A stretch of 64,000 nucleotides of DNA from Notoacmeibacter ruber (GCF_003668555.1 NZ_RCWN01000001.1:1660501-1724500), one strand, 5' to 3'. Shown: positions 44,173 through 58,501, counted from the first letter of the stretch. Program-made: numbers and translations. Notes: generated from the sequence alone by a model not told the origin.

Positions 44173-44346
44173 ATGAAATGGCATATAGGCGAAATGATAT
44201 GGCAATCCCACACCAGAAGACTGATCGGCGTAAGCGTTCTCGGCGGTATTCTCGCAATCGGTGGCGCCACGCTTCTGGCCGGCTGGCAACAGCATGGCAT
44301 GGCCATATACCAGGCTCTGCTGATCAACGGGCTGAATTGCTTCTGA
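44173..44346 (+). CDS. Probable small membrane protein
   Basis: 57 codons in the gap between divergent creA and the antiporter. One clear transmembrane helix (LIGVSVLGGILAIGGATLLA, about 17-36), then WQQHGMAIYQALLINGLNCF. Codon use is typical of the genome. GGGGG lies just before ATG 44173; a second ATG at 44194 is possible. No family recognised. It reads toward the antiporter, 120 bases away. Confidence 0.5.
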   Translation: MKWHIGEMIWQSHTRRLIGVSVLGGILAIGGATLLAGWQQHGMAIYQALLINGLNCF

Positions 44347-44468
44347 CCCGATAAAGCGGCTTGCTGCCGTGAGAAGAAACGCCAAGCCCGTCACCCATAT
44401 TGCCTCGGAGGGTCTTTCGGCTATCTTTGGCACCTCTTGAGGTTGCACCTCGCCGCGGAGCGGAACTC

Positions 44469-46394
44469 TTGCACGATATTGCACTGAAACTGGCCTTTAT
44501 CGGCGCGGCTGGCATCGCTGCGCAATGGATTGCCTGGCGGCTTCACCTGCCGGCGATTGTTCTGTTGCTGGTCGCCGGCTTCACCGCCGGGCCATTGACG
44601 GAATTCATCGATCCTGTTCGCGATTTCGGCGATATTTACCGACCCGTGGTCTCGCTCGCCGTCGCTATCATCCTTTTCGAAGGCGGTTTGACGCTGAACT
44701 ATCGCGAAATTCGCGAAACCTCGATCGGCGTAAGGCGGCTGATCTATTTTGGCGGGCCGCTTGTCTGGGCCTCGACCGCTCTGGCGGCACACTATGTCGG
44801 CGGCCTGTCATGGCCGACAGCCGCGGTGCTGGGAGCGATCCTCGTGGTGACGGGTCCAACAGTCATCATGCCGATGCTACGCCACGCGCAACTCGCCAAT
44901 CGCCCCGCTTCGCTCCTGAGATGGGAAGCCATCGTCAATGATGCGCTCGGAGCGCTTTTCGCCGTCATCGCCTTCGAAACCTATCTGGTGGTCTCCGGCT
45001 ATCACGAGGCCGGCAATTTGCTCGTCAGCATTGCTTTGGCTTTCGTGGCTGCGGTGGGCGGCGGCTATCTTCTCGGACGTTTCATCGCCTATGCCTTCAC
45101 ACGGGGCCATGTCCCTGAATACCTCAAGGTGCCGACCCTTTTCGCATTGGTCATCGCAGGTTTTGCGCTCACCAACCTGATCCTGGAGGAAGCCGGGCTT
45201 CTGACTGTCACGGTGATGGGTATCACCCTTGCCAATAGCCGCATGGCGAGCCTTGGCGATCTGCGACGCTTCAAGGAAGCGATGACCGTTCTCTTGGTTT
45301 CGTCGCTGTTCATCCTGTTGACGGCTGCGCTGGATATGGAGGTTATCCGCCAACTCGGCTGGCAGGCCCTCGCCTTCGTGGCTCTCGTCATGTTCGTGAT
45401 CCGGCCGCTGATCGTCGGCCTGGTCACCATCGGTGCAAGCCTTTCGTGGAAAGAGCGGCTTCTCGTCGGCTGGATTGCGCCGCGTGGCATTGTGGCCGTG
45501 GCCGTGTCCGGCCTTTTCGGCGCCGCTCTGACAGCCAATGGCGTCGAAGACGGCCCCGTCATGGTCGCCTACGCTTTCGCCGTGGTCACGGCCACGATCC
45601 TTGCTCATGCGTTCACTCTCTCACCCCTCGCCCGCCTGCTGGGCCTGCGAACGGCGACACGACCCGGCGTTCTCATCGTCGGTGGTTCGCGCTTCACGAC
45701 CAACTTTGCCGCACGGTTGAAGGATGAGAAGGTTCCCGTGCTCGTGACCGATCGCGAATATGACAGGCTGCGCGAAACGCGCTTGCGCGAGATCCCGACA
45801 TGGTTTGGCGAAGTGCTGAGCGAGGAGGCTCATCACCGGCTTGACCTGAACCGCTTCTCGACCATTATCGCGGCGACAGCGGACGATGCCTACAACACGC
45901 TCGTTTGCACCGATTTCGGCCCTGAAGTCGGCCGCGATCGCGTCTTTCAGATCGGCGATGGCCGGCCTCGACCCGAAAGCCAGACCATGAACTTCACGCT
46001 GGGAGGGCGTCCTCTCACACGCGATCCGGAACTGGCCTATTTTGATCTTCGCGCGCTGATCGACCGTGGCTATGTTTTCACATCGACAACGCTGACGGAG
46101 GAATTCACCTTCGAGCGTTATCAGGAGACACGGCCCGAAAAGACCATTCTTCTGCTCTGGATCACCAATGCGGGCGATCTTGTCTTCCGGTCCACAACCC
46201 GCGAGACCGATCCGGCGCCGGGGCACCGTCTCATCAGTTTCGGGCCGCCGCCGCGCGATGCGGAAACACGCAAGCGCGAGCACGAGGAATGGCGGAGTGG
46301 AAAACCGGCCCAGCCGGACACCGAACGTCAGACTCGGGAACCCGTGCCGCTGGAAAACCTCCCCTCCGATCCACCGAAGCCCAACCTGCCATGA
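44469..46394 (+). CDS. Cation/proton antiporter (CPA1) with TrkA-N-like domain
   Basis: About 641 residues. A twelve-helix Na+/H+ exchanger domain (ALKLAFIGAAGIAAQW, ILFEGGLTLNYREI, RWEAIVNDALGALFA with the paired-acid transport motif ND) occupies residues 1-370. A cytosolic nucleotide-binding region follows (GVLIVGGSRFTTNFAARLKDE), then a charged tail. TTG 44469 is preferred because GGAG precedes it and the first helix follows; an upstream TTG at 44400 adds polar residues. The stop overlaps the prmA ATG by four bases. Confidence 0.88.
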   Translation: MHDIALKLAFIGAAGIAAQWIAWRLHLPAIVLLLVAGFTAGPLTEFIDPVRDFGDIYRPVVSLAVAIILFEGGLTLNYREIRETSIGVRRLIYFGGPLVWASTALAAHYVGGLSWPTAAVLGAILVVTGPTVIMPMLRHAQLANRPASLLRWEAIVNDALGALFAVIAFETYLVVSGYHEAGNLLVSIALAFVAAVGGGYLLGRFIAYAFTRGHVPEYLKVPTLFALVIAGFALTNLILEEAGLLTVTVMGITLANSRMASLGDLRRFKEAMTVLLVSSLFILLTAALDMEVIRQLGWQALAFVALVMFVIRPLIVGLVTIGASLSWKERLLVGWIAPRGIVAVAVSGLFGAALTANGVEDGPVMVAYAFAVVTATILAHAFTLSPLARLLGLRTATRPGVLIVGGSRFTTNFAARLKDEKVPVLVTDREYDRLRETRLREIPTWFGEVLSEEAHHRLDLNRFSTIIAATADDAYNTLVCTDFGPEVGRDRVFQIGDGRPRPESQTMNFTLGGRPLTRDPELAYFDLRALIDRGYVFTSTTLTEEFTFERYQETRPEKTILLLWITNAGDLVFRSTTRETDPAPGHRLISFGPPPRDAETRKREHEEWRSGKPAQPDTERQTREPVPLENLPSDPPKPNLP

Positions 46395-47269
46395 CCGACG
46401 AGAGCTGCCGCCTCTATCTCACAGCGGACAAGCCGACGGCGACCGCTGCTTATGAGTGGCTTAGCCAAAACTATGAGGATGACGGCTATGCCGTCGCCCT
46501 TCAGGAGATCGATGAGAAAAAGCAGGTGTTCGAAGCCTCCGTCTACCCGCTCGACCAGGTCGACGCGATAGCGACGAGGTTCGAAGACTGGATCGCCAGG
46601 AACGCGTCCAGTTTCAATCTGCAAAGAGAGACGTTTGAGGACGTCGATTGGGTCGCGCGGTCGTTGGAAGGGCTGAAGCCTGTCCATGCGGGACGGATCA
46701 GCGTCCACGGCCACCACGATTGTGACTCGATCGCTCCCGGACGTCTCAAGATCGAGATCGAAGCAGGACAGGCTTTCGGCACCGGCCACCACGGAACGAC
46801 ATCAGGATGCCTGCTGATGCTTCAGCAGATCATGCGTTCGGAAAGGCCAGGCAGGATCCTGGACCTTGGAACGGGCAGCGCAGTGCTCGCCATCGCGGCG
46901 GCAAAGCTCGCGCCAGCCTCCGTGCTCGCAACGGATATCGATCCCGTGGCGGTTTCGGTGGCAAGACAGAATATTGATCTGAACGGCGTCGCTTCGCGGG
47001 TGAAATGCTGCACCGCAACAGGATTTGCGCATCCGGCAATCGCAGCCGGCGCGCCATATGATCTGATTGTTGCCAATATCCTTGCCGGGCCGCTCAAGAA
47101 GCTGGCGCCCGAGATGGCACGCCACGTTACAGCGGGCGGGTCTATTCTGCTATCCGGGATTCTGGATGAGCAGAGACGGAGCGTCATAGCCGCCTATAGC
47201 GGCCAGAATTTTCGTCATATCAGGACCATCCATCTTGAAGGATGGTCCACCATTCATCTCAAGCGTTGA
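46391..47269 (+). CDS. prmA: Ribosomal protein L11 methyltransferase
   Basis: 292 residues. SAM-binding motif DLGTGS (158-163), the L11 enzyme signature AFGTGHHGTT (128-137) and the NPP-like VANILAGPL. The N-terminal region binds L11. Coupled to the antiporter. The last codons contain a hairpin with 9-bp perfect arms (47223-47231 and 47240-47248) that may act as terminator for the convergent pair. Confidence 0.93.
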   Translation: MTDESCRLYLTADKPTATAAYEWLSQNYEDDGYAVALQEIDEKKQVFEASVYPLDQVDAIATRFEDWIARNASSFNLQRETFEDVDWVARSLEGLKPVHAGRISVHGHHDCDSIAPGRLKIEIEAGQAFGTGHHGTTSGCLLMLQQIMRSERPGRILDLGTGSAVLAIAAAKLAPASVLATDIDPVAVSVARQNIDLNGVASRVKCCTATGFAHPAIAAGAPYDLIVANILAGPLKKLAPEMARHVTAGGSILLSGILDEQRRSVIAAYSGQNFRHIRTIHLEGWSTIHLKR

Positions 47270-47274
47270 AAGGC

Positions 47275-47427
47275 TTAGCGCTCGCGCTTGGTGCTCGTGA
47301 AGCCGGCGCGGCGGAGGTCTTCGCCGTCGACCATGGAGAGCGGGCCACGAACATAGGCTGCTGCCTGGCGGGTGCGGGCTTCGACAAGGGCGTCGAACAT
47401 ACCGCGAAATACGTTTCTGCTGGTCAT
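47275..47427 (-). CDS. DUF1127-like 50-residue protein
   Basis: Fifty codons beginning MTSRNVFRGMFDALVEARTR and ending LRRAGFTSTKRER, stop TAA. The R-rich C-terminal end with D-L-R-R-A-G-F is like the DUF1127 motif (DLxDIGLxR). AAGGAACAATGCG precedes the ATG. Small DUF1127 proteins often act in RNA or phosphate regulation in alphaproteobacteria, but this one is divergent, so the family call is tentative. Confidence 0.75.
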   Translation of the reverse strand: MTSRNVFRGMFDALVEARTRQAAAYVRGPLSMVDGEDLRRAGFTSTKRER

Positions 47428-47659
47428 CGCATTGTTCCTTGCTGGGAGTTTTCTCTGTTTGGTTGATGAGAAGATGCGACCTTCAGCCCGTCTGCACCAG
47501 AGTCATATGTGCATGACTATCCTTCGTTTTTTGCATATGCGAAGAGACCATCCAATTAATCGTTTGTTTAGCACGCTTAAGGTGCGGCCTGCCTTGAACG
47601 GGGGCTCGTTGCGCCTTAGCGTATCGTCCTCTTTTGATTGAATAAGGCAGATTGGAATT

Positions 47660-49498
47660 ATGGCGCGTTTTCAGTCGTTTACGGACCCTTCTTCGAAATC
47701 GCCCGTCGCGGAACGCGTCGCGGCGCTGAGGAAGCTGATGCGACAGAAGGAACTCGACGCCGTACTCATACCCCATGCCGATGAGCATCAGAGCGAATAT
47801 CTGCCCGAGCGCGCCGAGCGTTTGGCCTATGTGACCGGATTCACCGGATCCGCCGGCGCTGCCATTATTCTTGCGGACGAAGCGATTCTCTTTGTTGATG
47901 GCCGCTACACGGTTCAGGCCGGGAATCAGGTCGATCCTCAACTCTTCCGTATCGAGAGCCTTGTTTCGGATCCCCCCGCCCGCTGGCTCAAACAGCAACG
48001 CGCTCCGCTCCGGCTTGGGATCGATCCCTGGCTCCATACGATCGGCGAAACCAAGGCCCTCGATAATGCCCTGCACGCAAGGAACGGGGAACTGGTCCTG
48101 CTCGAAGACAACCCCGTTGACGTGATCTGGTCGGACCAGCCGCCCCCGCCCCTCGGCCAGACGCGTATCCAGCGTCAAGAACAGGCTGGCAAACTGGCGA
48201 GTGAAAAGCTCGAGGAATTGCAGGCCAGCATCAAAGAGGCCGGTTTCGATGCGACGGTGCTCACCGACCCGGCGTCGGTTGCATGGGCGCTCAATATTCG
48301 CGGTTCCGACGTCACCCATAATCCGTTGACCCTGGCCTATATGATCCTGCTGGCAGACGGTGAGCCTGTGCTGTTCGTTGATCGGCGAAAGCTGGACCGT
48401 GAAACCCATGCCTATCTGCGGCAGATGGTGACGCTGAACGAACCCGACGAGTTTGCAGGGGCCTTGAGCGCGCTCGGCAAAGAAGGCATGCGGATCGGGT
48501 TGGACCCCGCTCTCGCCTCGCGAGGTATCGGCGACGCCATCACAGGCGCCGGAGGATCGGTTGATCCTTTCGAAGATCCCGCACGGTTGCGCCGAGCGAT
48601 CAAGAACGCCGTCGAAATGGAAGGCGCAAGACGGGCCCATCGGCGAGACGGCGCAGCGATGGCAACCTTCCTGCACTGGCTGTCGGATCAGGCGCCGGGA
48701 AGCGTCACCGAGATTCAGGCCGTGGAAAAGCTCGAGAAATGCCGGATCGAGATGGCGGAAGCCGACGGGGTCGCACTGGAAGACATTTCATTCGACACGA
48801 TTTCCGGCGCAGGCCCAAACGGCGCGATCATCCATTATCGCGTGACGGAGCAGACCAATCGCACATTCGGCGAAGACGAGCTCTATCTCGTTGATTCCGG
48901 TGGCCAGTATATCGACGGCACGACCGATATCACACGGACCGTCGCGATCGGCACGCCGACCGGTGAGATGAGACGCCACGCCACCACCGTCCTGCGCGGT
49001 ATGATCGCCCTTTCGCGCGCTCGTTTTCCCGAGAAGAGTTGGGGCTCCGAGCTTGATCCAATCGCCCGCGCGCCGCTCTGGTCGGCAGGTATGGACTACG
49101 CCCATGGCACGGGCCACGGCGTCGGCTCGTTTCTGGCGGTGCATGAGGGACCGCAGCGCATTGCCAGAACGGGCAAGGTTCCGCTGAAAGCGGGCATGAT
49201 CGTCTCGAACGAGCCGGGTTTCTATCGCGCCGGCACCTACGGAATCCGCATGGAAAATCTTCTGCTAATCGAGCCGGCATCGGAGATCGCGGGCGGCGAC
49301 ACGCCGATGCACAGCTTCGAGACGCTGACGCTTTGTCCCTTCGATCGTGCCGTCCTCGACAAAAACCTGATGAGCCCGGATGAAGTTGCCTGGCTCGACG
49401 CCTATCATGCCCGTGTGATGGAAGAGATCGCACCGCTGGTTACGCCGGAGGTGCGTGCATGGCTGGAACGTGCCTGCGCGCCGCTCGCCAGTGTCTGA
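47660..49498 (+). CDS. pepP: Xaa-Pro aminopeptidase (aminopeptidase P)
   Basis: 612-residue M24 metallopeptidase removing N-terminal residues before proline. Two creatinase-N-like domains precede the catalytic pita-bread domain with the metal ligands in YLVDSGGQYIDGTTDIT (two Asp), AHGTGHGVGSFLAVHEGP (His), NEPGFYRAGTYGIRMEN (two Glu). The three-domain size resembles eukaryotic-type aminopeptidase P. Divergent from the small DUF1127-like gene. Confidence 0.93.
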   Translation: MARFQSFTDPSSKSPVAERVAALRKLMRQKELDAVLIPHADEHQSEYLPERAERLAYVTGFTGSAGAAIILADEAILFVDGRYTVQAGNQVDPQLFRIESLVSDPPARWLKQQRAPLRLGIDPWLHTIGETKALDNALHARNGELVLLEDNPVDVIWSDQPPPPLGQTRIQRQEQAGKLASEKLEELQASIKEAGFDATVLTDPASVAWALNIRGSDVTHNPLTLAYMILLADGEPVLFVDRRKLDRETHAYLRQMVTLNEPDEFAGALSALGKEGMRIGLDPALASRGIGDAITGAGGSVDPFEDPARLRRAIKNAVEMEGARRAHRRDGAAMATFLHWLSDQAPGSVTEIQAVEKLEKCRIEMAEADGVALEDISFDTISGAGPNGAIIHYRVTEQTNRTFGEDELYLVDSGGQYIDGTTDITRTVAIGTPTGEMRRHATTVLRGMIALSRARFPEKSWGSELDPIARAPLWSAGMDYAHGTGHGVGSFLAVHEGPQRIARTGKVPLKAGMIVSNEPGFYRAGTYGIRMENLLLIEPASEIAGGDTPMHSFETLTLCPFDRAVLDKNLMSPDEVAWLDAYHARVMEEIAPLVTPEVRAWLERACAPLASV

Positions 49499-49504
49499 CT
49501 CGGA

Positions 49505-49804
49505 TTAGCTGAACCCGATCTGCCGCAGAGCGATCAGCAGCACGGCGGAAGAAAAGAACATCCCCGTCAGCTTGGCCCGAAGGCCGACAAAGGCTGCGAA
49601 AACGATGGCGACCCACTCGGCCGGCCCCGCGTCTATCAGGGCGGGGGCCACCAGCGTCGTCAGCACCGCAGCGGGAACCGCGTTCAATCCAGCCTGAACC
49701 CGCGGGTGGATGTGGTCGAATCGACTCAAGACGAGATGGCCGCCAATGCGCGTGCCGTAGGTCGCAATTCCGCCGAAGATGATGATCCAGATCATCGGAT
49801 TCAT
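49505..49804 (-). CDS. azlD: AzlD, branched-chain amino acid exporter subunit
   Basis: 99 residues with about three to four membrane helices (NPMIWIIIFGGIATYGTRIG, VPAAVLTTLVAPALI). It overlaps azlC by four bases. Forms an exporter with AzlC. Confidence 0.9.
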   Translation of the reverse strand: MNPMIWIIIFGGIATYGTRIGGHLVLSRFDHIHPRVQAGLNAVPAAVLTTLVAPALIDAGPAEWVAIVFAAFVGLRAKLTGMFFSSAVLLIALRQIGFS

Positions 49805-50529
49805 GTCGGCCGCTCCTCCGGTTCTGCGTCCGTCGCCGGAGCGCCGATAACGACGGCCGCCGCAATGCCGCAGAAAGCGCCCAGAGAAACATGCCATGGC
49901 GAGCCGACAGTCACCATTGCCACAATGGAGCCGATCGCGCTCGAGATCACGATCGGAAAGAACGGCTTTCGCGAGCGGAAGTCGTAGAGCATCCCGAAGA
50001 AGTAAAGAGGCAGCATGAAATCGAGGCCAAGCGCCTCGGGATTATCGATCAACGAGCCGAACCTCGCACCAAGGTAGCTTTCCAGAACCCAGAGACCGTA
50101 GAGGATCAGTCCGAGACCGAGATACCAGGAAAACGGCACAGGGCGCTCCTCGGCCATCTTAGCCGATTCCGCAAATTGCGGATCGGTCAGGACGAACCAG
50201 GCAACGGCTCGCTGCCAGACCGGCCAGTGCATGAGCTTCGGGCCGATCGCCGCAGAATAAAGGATATGGCGGAAATTGACGGCGAAGATCGACAGCACGA
50301 TCAGCCAACCGGGCACTCGCCCGTCGAAAAGCTGCAACCCGACCATCTGGCTCGCACCGCCGAAGATCACCGCGCTCATGAAGGTTGCTTCGAAGATGGA
50401 GAGGCCGGAATCAACCGCGAGTGCGCCGTAAAGAAGACCGAACGGCGCGATTGCCGCACAGACTGGCAGGCCCCGAAGAACACCAGCCCAGAAACCGGGC
50501 GCGGATGAAGACTGCGTGAGCGCACTCAT
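49801..50529 (-). CDS. azlC: AzlC, branched-chain amino acid exporter subunit
   Basis: 242 residues, hydrophobic, with RGLPVCAAIAPFGLLYGALA and SAVIFGGASQMVGLQLF, family features. Together with AzlD it exports branched-chain amino acids (leucine and analogues) in Bacillus and related LIV-E exporters. Translation coupled to azlD. Confidence 0.92.
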   Translation of the reverse strand: MSALTQSSSAPGFWAGVLRGLPVCAAIAPFGLLYGALAVDSGLSIFEATFMSAVIFGGASQMVGLQLFDGRVPGWLIVLSIFAVNFRHILYSAAIGPKLMHWPVWQRAVAWFVLTDPQFAESAKMAEERPVPFSWYLGLGLILYGLWVLESYLGARFGSLIDNPEALGLDFMLPLYFFGMLYDFRSRKPFFPIVISSAIGSIVAMVTVGSPWHVSLGAFCGIAAAVVIGAPATDAEPEERPT

Positions 50530-50614
50530 CAGTTCAGCCTCCAGCAGGGAGAAACGCGCGCGATGGCTTCACCGGCAGGAAAACGGGCTGCCCAGATCGT
50601 TTCAAGCACCGTAT

Positions 50615-54495
<3,881 letters not shown>

Positions 54496-54536
54496 CGCTT
54501 GCCGATAGGTCCGTTTCGTCGGTTGCCGGCGCGGCC

Positions 54537-55403
54537 TCAGCTTCCCGACGTCTCGCCGAAGACGACGCGGCTCAACCACCCACCGGAGCTCTTCTGCGGC
54601 TCATAGCCACCCTTGTTCAGCAGAGCATAACTGTCCTTATACCACTGACTGTCCGGGAAGTTATAGCCGAGAATGGCGGCAGAGTTCTGGGCTTCATCGA
54701 CGAGCCCCATAGCCAGATAGGACTCGGTCAGACGAGCAAGCGCTTCTTCCACGTGGCGGGTGTTGGAATAATTTTCAACCACGTAACGAAACCGGCGGAT
54801 TGCTGCGAGATATTCGCGGCGCTCCAGATAATAGCGGCCGACCTGCATTTCCTTGCCGGCGAGCTGATCGCGACCGAAACGGATTTTCGCCTGCGCATCC
54901 GGAACATATTCACTGTCGGGCCAGCGCGTCACCACCTGATTCATGGTGCTGATCATCTTCTGCGCCGCGTCCTGATCGCGCGTGACGTCCTTGATCTGCC
55001 GCCAGTAGGACAGGCCGGCAATATAGGTCGCATAGGCGGCGTCATCGGTCGCCGGATAGAGCGTAGTGTAACGCTTCGCGGTCAGAATGGCGTCATCGTA
55101 CTGGCCTTGGCGATATTGCGTGAAGGCCTGCATGACGAGCGCCTTGCGCCCGAAGTCGGTGTAGGGATGCTGATTCTCGACGGCCTTGAACTTGCGGCCG
55201 GCTTCAGTCATCCGGCCAGCTTCAAGATTGGCAAGGCCCTGATTGTAAAGTGTATCGGCGGGCTCGATGTTTTCGACGTACAGAGCCAGATCCGCGTCGT
55301 CCGTCGACGAACATGCCCCGAGGGCCGGTAATGCCGCCAATGCGACAAGACCCGCGATCATTTTGATGCGTCCCATTGGAAAGCGCTCGATCTGCTCGAC
55401 CAT
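54537..55403 (-). CDS. bamD: BamD, outer-membrane assembly lipoprotein
   Basis: 288 residues. [20 protein letters not shown] leads into a signal peptide with lipobox ALGAC (Cys31), then five TPR units ([47 protein letters not shown]...). Part of the BAM complex inserting beta-barrel proteins. ATG 55403 has GAGGGA upstream; an inner ATG (MGRIKM) is another possibility. Confidence 0.94.
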   Translation of the reverse strand: MVEQIERFPMGRIKMIAGLVALAALPALGACSSTDDADLALYVENIEPADTLYNQGLANLEAGRMTEAGRKFKAVENQHPYTDFGRKALVMQAFTQYRQGQYDDAILTAKRYTTLYPATDDAAYATYIAGLSYWRQIKDVTRDQDAAQKMISTMNQVVTRWPDSEYVPDAQAKIRFGRDQLAGKEMQVGRYYLERREYLAAIRRFRYVVENYSNTRHVEEALARLTESYLAMGLVDEAQNSAAILGYNFPDSQWYKDSYALLNKGGYEPQKSSGGWLSRVVFGETSGS

Positions 55404-55572
55404 TTCTATTCCCTCAACCCCAAATTCCGGACTACGCCATAAAGGAAGCGAAGCCCGGCGGCAATCACGCATCTCTGGTGTTCCGTCAATGTGGCAGCGC
55501 TGGGGCGAAACGGTCATTTGAGTCGCATGCCCGCGACTGATGCCGACCGTGTGATGCGCGAGCCTCAGTCAA

Positions 55573-56517
55573 TCAGTCGGTCTGCGGAGACAAATTCGGA
55601 GCGGCTGCAACCGGCATGGCCATAGCACCGGCTCGCGCCCCGGTCCGCGTTTTGGCGCTCTCGACACGCCAGGCGCTCTTGTCATCGAGCAGGGCCTTCA
55701 GCGCCATCGCGTTGATGCGATGGCCACTGCGATACGAGTGGAAAGTGCCGATGAACGGCATGCCGGCCAAGGCCAGATCGCCGACCGCATCCAGCAGCTT
55801 GTGACGAACGAACTCGTCCGCTCCACGAAGACCACCGGGATTGACGACACGTTCATCGTCTCCGACGACAACGGTGTTCTCGAGGGATGCGCCAAGGGCA
55901 TAGCCAGCGGCCCAGAGGCCTTCAACGTCCTTCATGAAACCGAAGGTACGAGCAAAGGCAATCTCGTCGCGGAAATCGCCGGCTGCCATATCCAGTGTCG
56001 CATGCTGCGCACCGATGACAGGATTGGCGAAGTCGATCGATACATCGAAACGCATACCATCCGACGGCAGGAATTCCGCAAAGGCCTGTCCGCTCTGCAC
56101 GCGAACAGTCTTCAAAACGCGAAGATAACGCCGCGCAGCTGAAAGCCTGCGGATACCCGCTTCCATAAAGCCGTCCACGAAGGCTCGGGCGGAGCCATCC
56201 ATGATCGGAACTTCGCCCTCATCGATTTCCACGATCATATTGTCGATGCCACAGCCCATCGCGGCCGCCATCAGATGCTCGATCGTGGCAATGGAAGTTC
56301 CGCAAGGCGCGCCAAGCACGGTCGCGAAAGAGGTTGCGATCACGGACTGGGACTTGGCCGGCAGGCTGACAACACGCCCATCATCCAGGGTACGATGGAA
56401 AACGATGCCGGTGTCAGCGTCAGCGGGATGACATTCGATACGTACGAGACGGCCGGAATGCACACCCGCGCTCTCGAATTGAATGCTTTCACGCAAAGTC
56501 GTCTGACAGTCTGACAC
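55573..56517 (-). CDS. lpxC: LpxC, UDP-3-O-acyl-N-acetylglucosamine deacetylase
   Basis: Committed step of lipid A synthesis; zinc enzyme. 314 residues with SAGVHSGR, the first zinc histidine His81 in TIEHLMAA, and HKLLDAVGDLALAG and HSYRSGH with the other metal and catalytic residues. Start GTG 56517 has GGGGA upstream. Typical neighbour downstream of ftsZ. Confidence 0.96.
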   Translation of the reverse strand: MSDCQTTLRESIQFESAGVHSGRLVRIECHPADADTGIVFHRTLDDGRVVSLPAKSQSVIATSFATVLGAPCGTSIATIEHLMAAAMGCGIDNMIVEIDEGEVPIMDGSARAFVDGFMEAGIRRLSAARRYLRVLKTVRVQSGQAFAEFLPSDGMRFDVSIDFANPVIGAQHATLDMAAGDFRDEIAFARTFGFMKDVEGLWAAGYALGASLENTVVVGDDERVVNPGGLRGADEFVRHKLLDAVGDLALAGMPFIGTFHSYRSGHRINAMALKALLDDKSAWRVESAKTRTGARAGAMAMPVAAAPNLSPQTD

Positions 56518-56720
56518 TCACTTGGTCCCCAAGTCGTAAAGCATGACTCATGCTTCTTAATGGTTCTGAAAACCCGCCCCATCCCCATAGGCATTCGGGT
56601 ATTGGACGTTGGTAACCGGCGGATCGGAAAGAGGGAAATCACGCTTGTTTACCTGAGTGCGACAATTCGTAACGTTCACGTCAAAGGCGTTGCCGTATTT
56701 GCCTCAATCCCTTGCAAAGC

Positions 56721-56750
56721 AAAGGGCCGGCTCCTTTCGGAACCGGCCCT
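56721..56750 (-). terminator. Terminator of ftsZ
   Basis: AGGGCCGG (56723-56730) and CCGGCCCT (56743-56750), with an inner TCC/GGA, form a stable hairpin 24 bases beyond the ftsZ stop; the minus-strand tail TTTGCTTTGC is T-rich. It separates the fts block from lpxC. Confidence 0.82.
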
Positions 56751-56773
56751 GAAACGTGATGACTTTGTGGCGA

Positions 56774-58501
56774 TCAGTTGGCCTGACGACGAAGGAATGC
56801 CGGAATTTCGAGCGCTTCCTCTTCGCTGCGGACGGCCGGGTTGAGGCGTCCGACATGGTCCGTCTGGCCACGGCGTGGTGCATAGACCGACGAGTCCTGA
56901 CCGGTCGGGCGACGATCGGCGGCAGCCGGAGCATTCTGGCGAAGCGCCGGCGCACGCGGTGCTTCGGCGTGAGCCGCAGCGTCTGCATGACGGGCTTCTT
57001 CCTCGCGGCGGCTAAGGCCGGTCGTCAGCTTCTTGATCAGGCCGAGCGGACCCCGCTCGGCTTCATCGGCACGGACGTCGTGACGATGAGCGATCTCTGC
57101 GCGAAGCTGCGGCGGGAAATCCTCGACGCTCGGCATACGCGGCATTTCGCTGGCCGGTTCGCTCCGCTCGACGGGCTTGGGCGCGGGAGCCGCAACGCTC
57201 TCACGTGCAACGGCCTCGTTGAAAGCCAGGCTTTCCTGACGCGGTGCCGGAGCAGCGGCAGGCTGAGCCGGCATTTCGCTCTCACGACGCTGCTGAACAG
57301 CCGGGGCTGCCGGTTTCGGTGCAGCAGGAGCCGGCGCGGATTGCGGCATGGCGCCGAAGATCTGGCTCGTCGGACGAGCCGCTGGCTCGGTCACGGCCGG
57401 ACGCGGCTGCTGCGGGGCTGCCGTCATTTCTGACGGACGCTCTGCTGGCGCCGGACGGGGAGCCGGCTGCGCCGGAGCAGCGGGACGGACTGACACCGGG
57501 CGCGATTCCAGAACAGGCTGCTCCATGCTCGTGGCGTTGCGATCGATACCGGTGGCGACGACGCTGACCCGGATAATGCCTTCCAGGCTCTCATCGAACG
57601 TCGCGCCGAGAATGATGTTGGCATCGGGATCGACTTCCTCGCGGATGCGGGTTGCCGCCTCGTCCACCTCGTAGAGGGTGAGGTCGCGACCGCCGGTGAT
57701 CGAGATCAGCAGCCCTTCCGCGCCCTTCATGGAGCTTTCGTCCAGAAGCGGGTTCGCGATAGCAGCTTCGGCGGCAGCCATTGCACGGCCCTCGCCCGAT
57801 GCTTCGCCGGTGCCCATCATCGCCTTGCCCATCTCGCGCATCACGGAGCGGACGTCGGCGAAGTCGAGATTGATAAGGCCTTCCTTGACCATCAGATCGG
57901 TGATGCAGGCGACACCGGAGAAAAGAACCTGGTCCGCCATGCCGAACGCATCGGCAAAGGTCGTCTTGTCGTTGGCGATACGGAAGAGGTTCTGGTTCGG
58001 AATGACGATCAGCGTGTCGACGGCCTTGTGCAGGTCCTCGATGCCCTGGTCGGCGATCCGCATGCGGCGCTTGCCCTCGAAATCGAACGGCTTGGTCACG
58101 ACACCGACGGTAAGAATTCCCTTTTCACGGGCAGCGCGCGCCACGACGGGAGCCGCGCCTGTTCCCGTGCCGCCACCCATGCCGGCCGTCACGAAGCACA
58201 TATGTGTCGACGAAAGATGATCGACGATCTCGTCGATGCATTCCTCTGCAGCGGCGCGGCCGACTTCCGGCTGGCTGCCGGCGCCGAGGCCTTCGGTCAC
58301 GTTCGCGCCAAGCTGGATGATCCGGTCGGACTTGCTCATCGCCAGCGCCTGGGCGTCGGTGTTGGCGACGACGAAGTCGACACCTTCCAGGCCGGCGGAG
58401 ATCATGTTGTTGACAGCGTTGCCACCGCCGCCACCCACGCCGAAAACGGTGATGCGAGGCTTCAGTTCGGTGATGTCAGGCTTATGCAGATTGATACTCA
58501 T
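56774..58501 (-). CDS. ftsZ: FtsZ, cell-division GTPase
   Basis: Tubulin homologue forming the Z-ring. 575 residues. GTPase core with GGGTGTG (109-115), the T7 loop region [11 protein letters not shown], and a long alanine/proline/glutamine-rich linker (about 320-560) typical of rhizobial FtsZ1, ending in the conserved tail [10 protein letters not shown] that binds FtsA and others. ATG 58501 ([17 protein letters not shown]). Confidence 0.97.
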   Translation of the reverse strand: MSINLHKPDITELKPRITVFGVGGGGGNAVNNMISAGLEGVDFVVANTDAQALAMSKSDRIIQLGANVTEGLGAGSQPEVGRAAAEECIDEIVDHLSSTHMCFVTAGMGGGTGTGAAPVVARAAREKGILTVGVVTKPFDFEGKRRMRIADQGIEDLHKAVDTLIVIPNQNLFRIANDKTTFADAFGMADQVLFSGVACITDLMVKEGLINLDFADVRSVMREMGKAMMGTGEASGEGRAMAAAEAAIANPLLDESSMKGAEGLLISITGGRDLTLYEVDEAATRIREEVDPDANIILGATFDESLEGIIRVSVVATGIDRNATSMEQPVLESRPVSVRPAAPAQPAPRPAPAERPSEMTAAPQQPRPAVTEPAARPTSQIFGAMPQSAPAPAAPKPAAPAVQQRRESEMPAQPAAAPAPRQESLAFNEAVARESVAAPAPKPVERSEPASEMPRMPSVEDFPPQLRAEIAHRHDVRADEAERGPLGLIKKLTTGLSRREEEARHADAAAHAEAPRAPALRQNAPAAADRRPTGQDSSVYAPRRGQTDHVGRLNPAVRSEEEALEIPAFLRRQAN

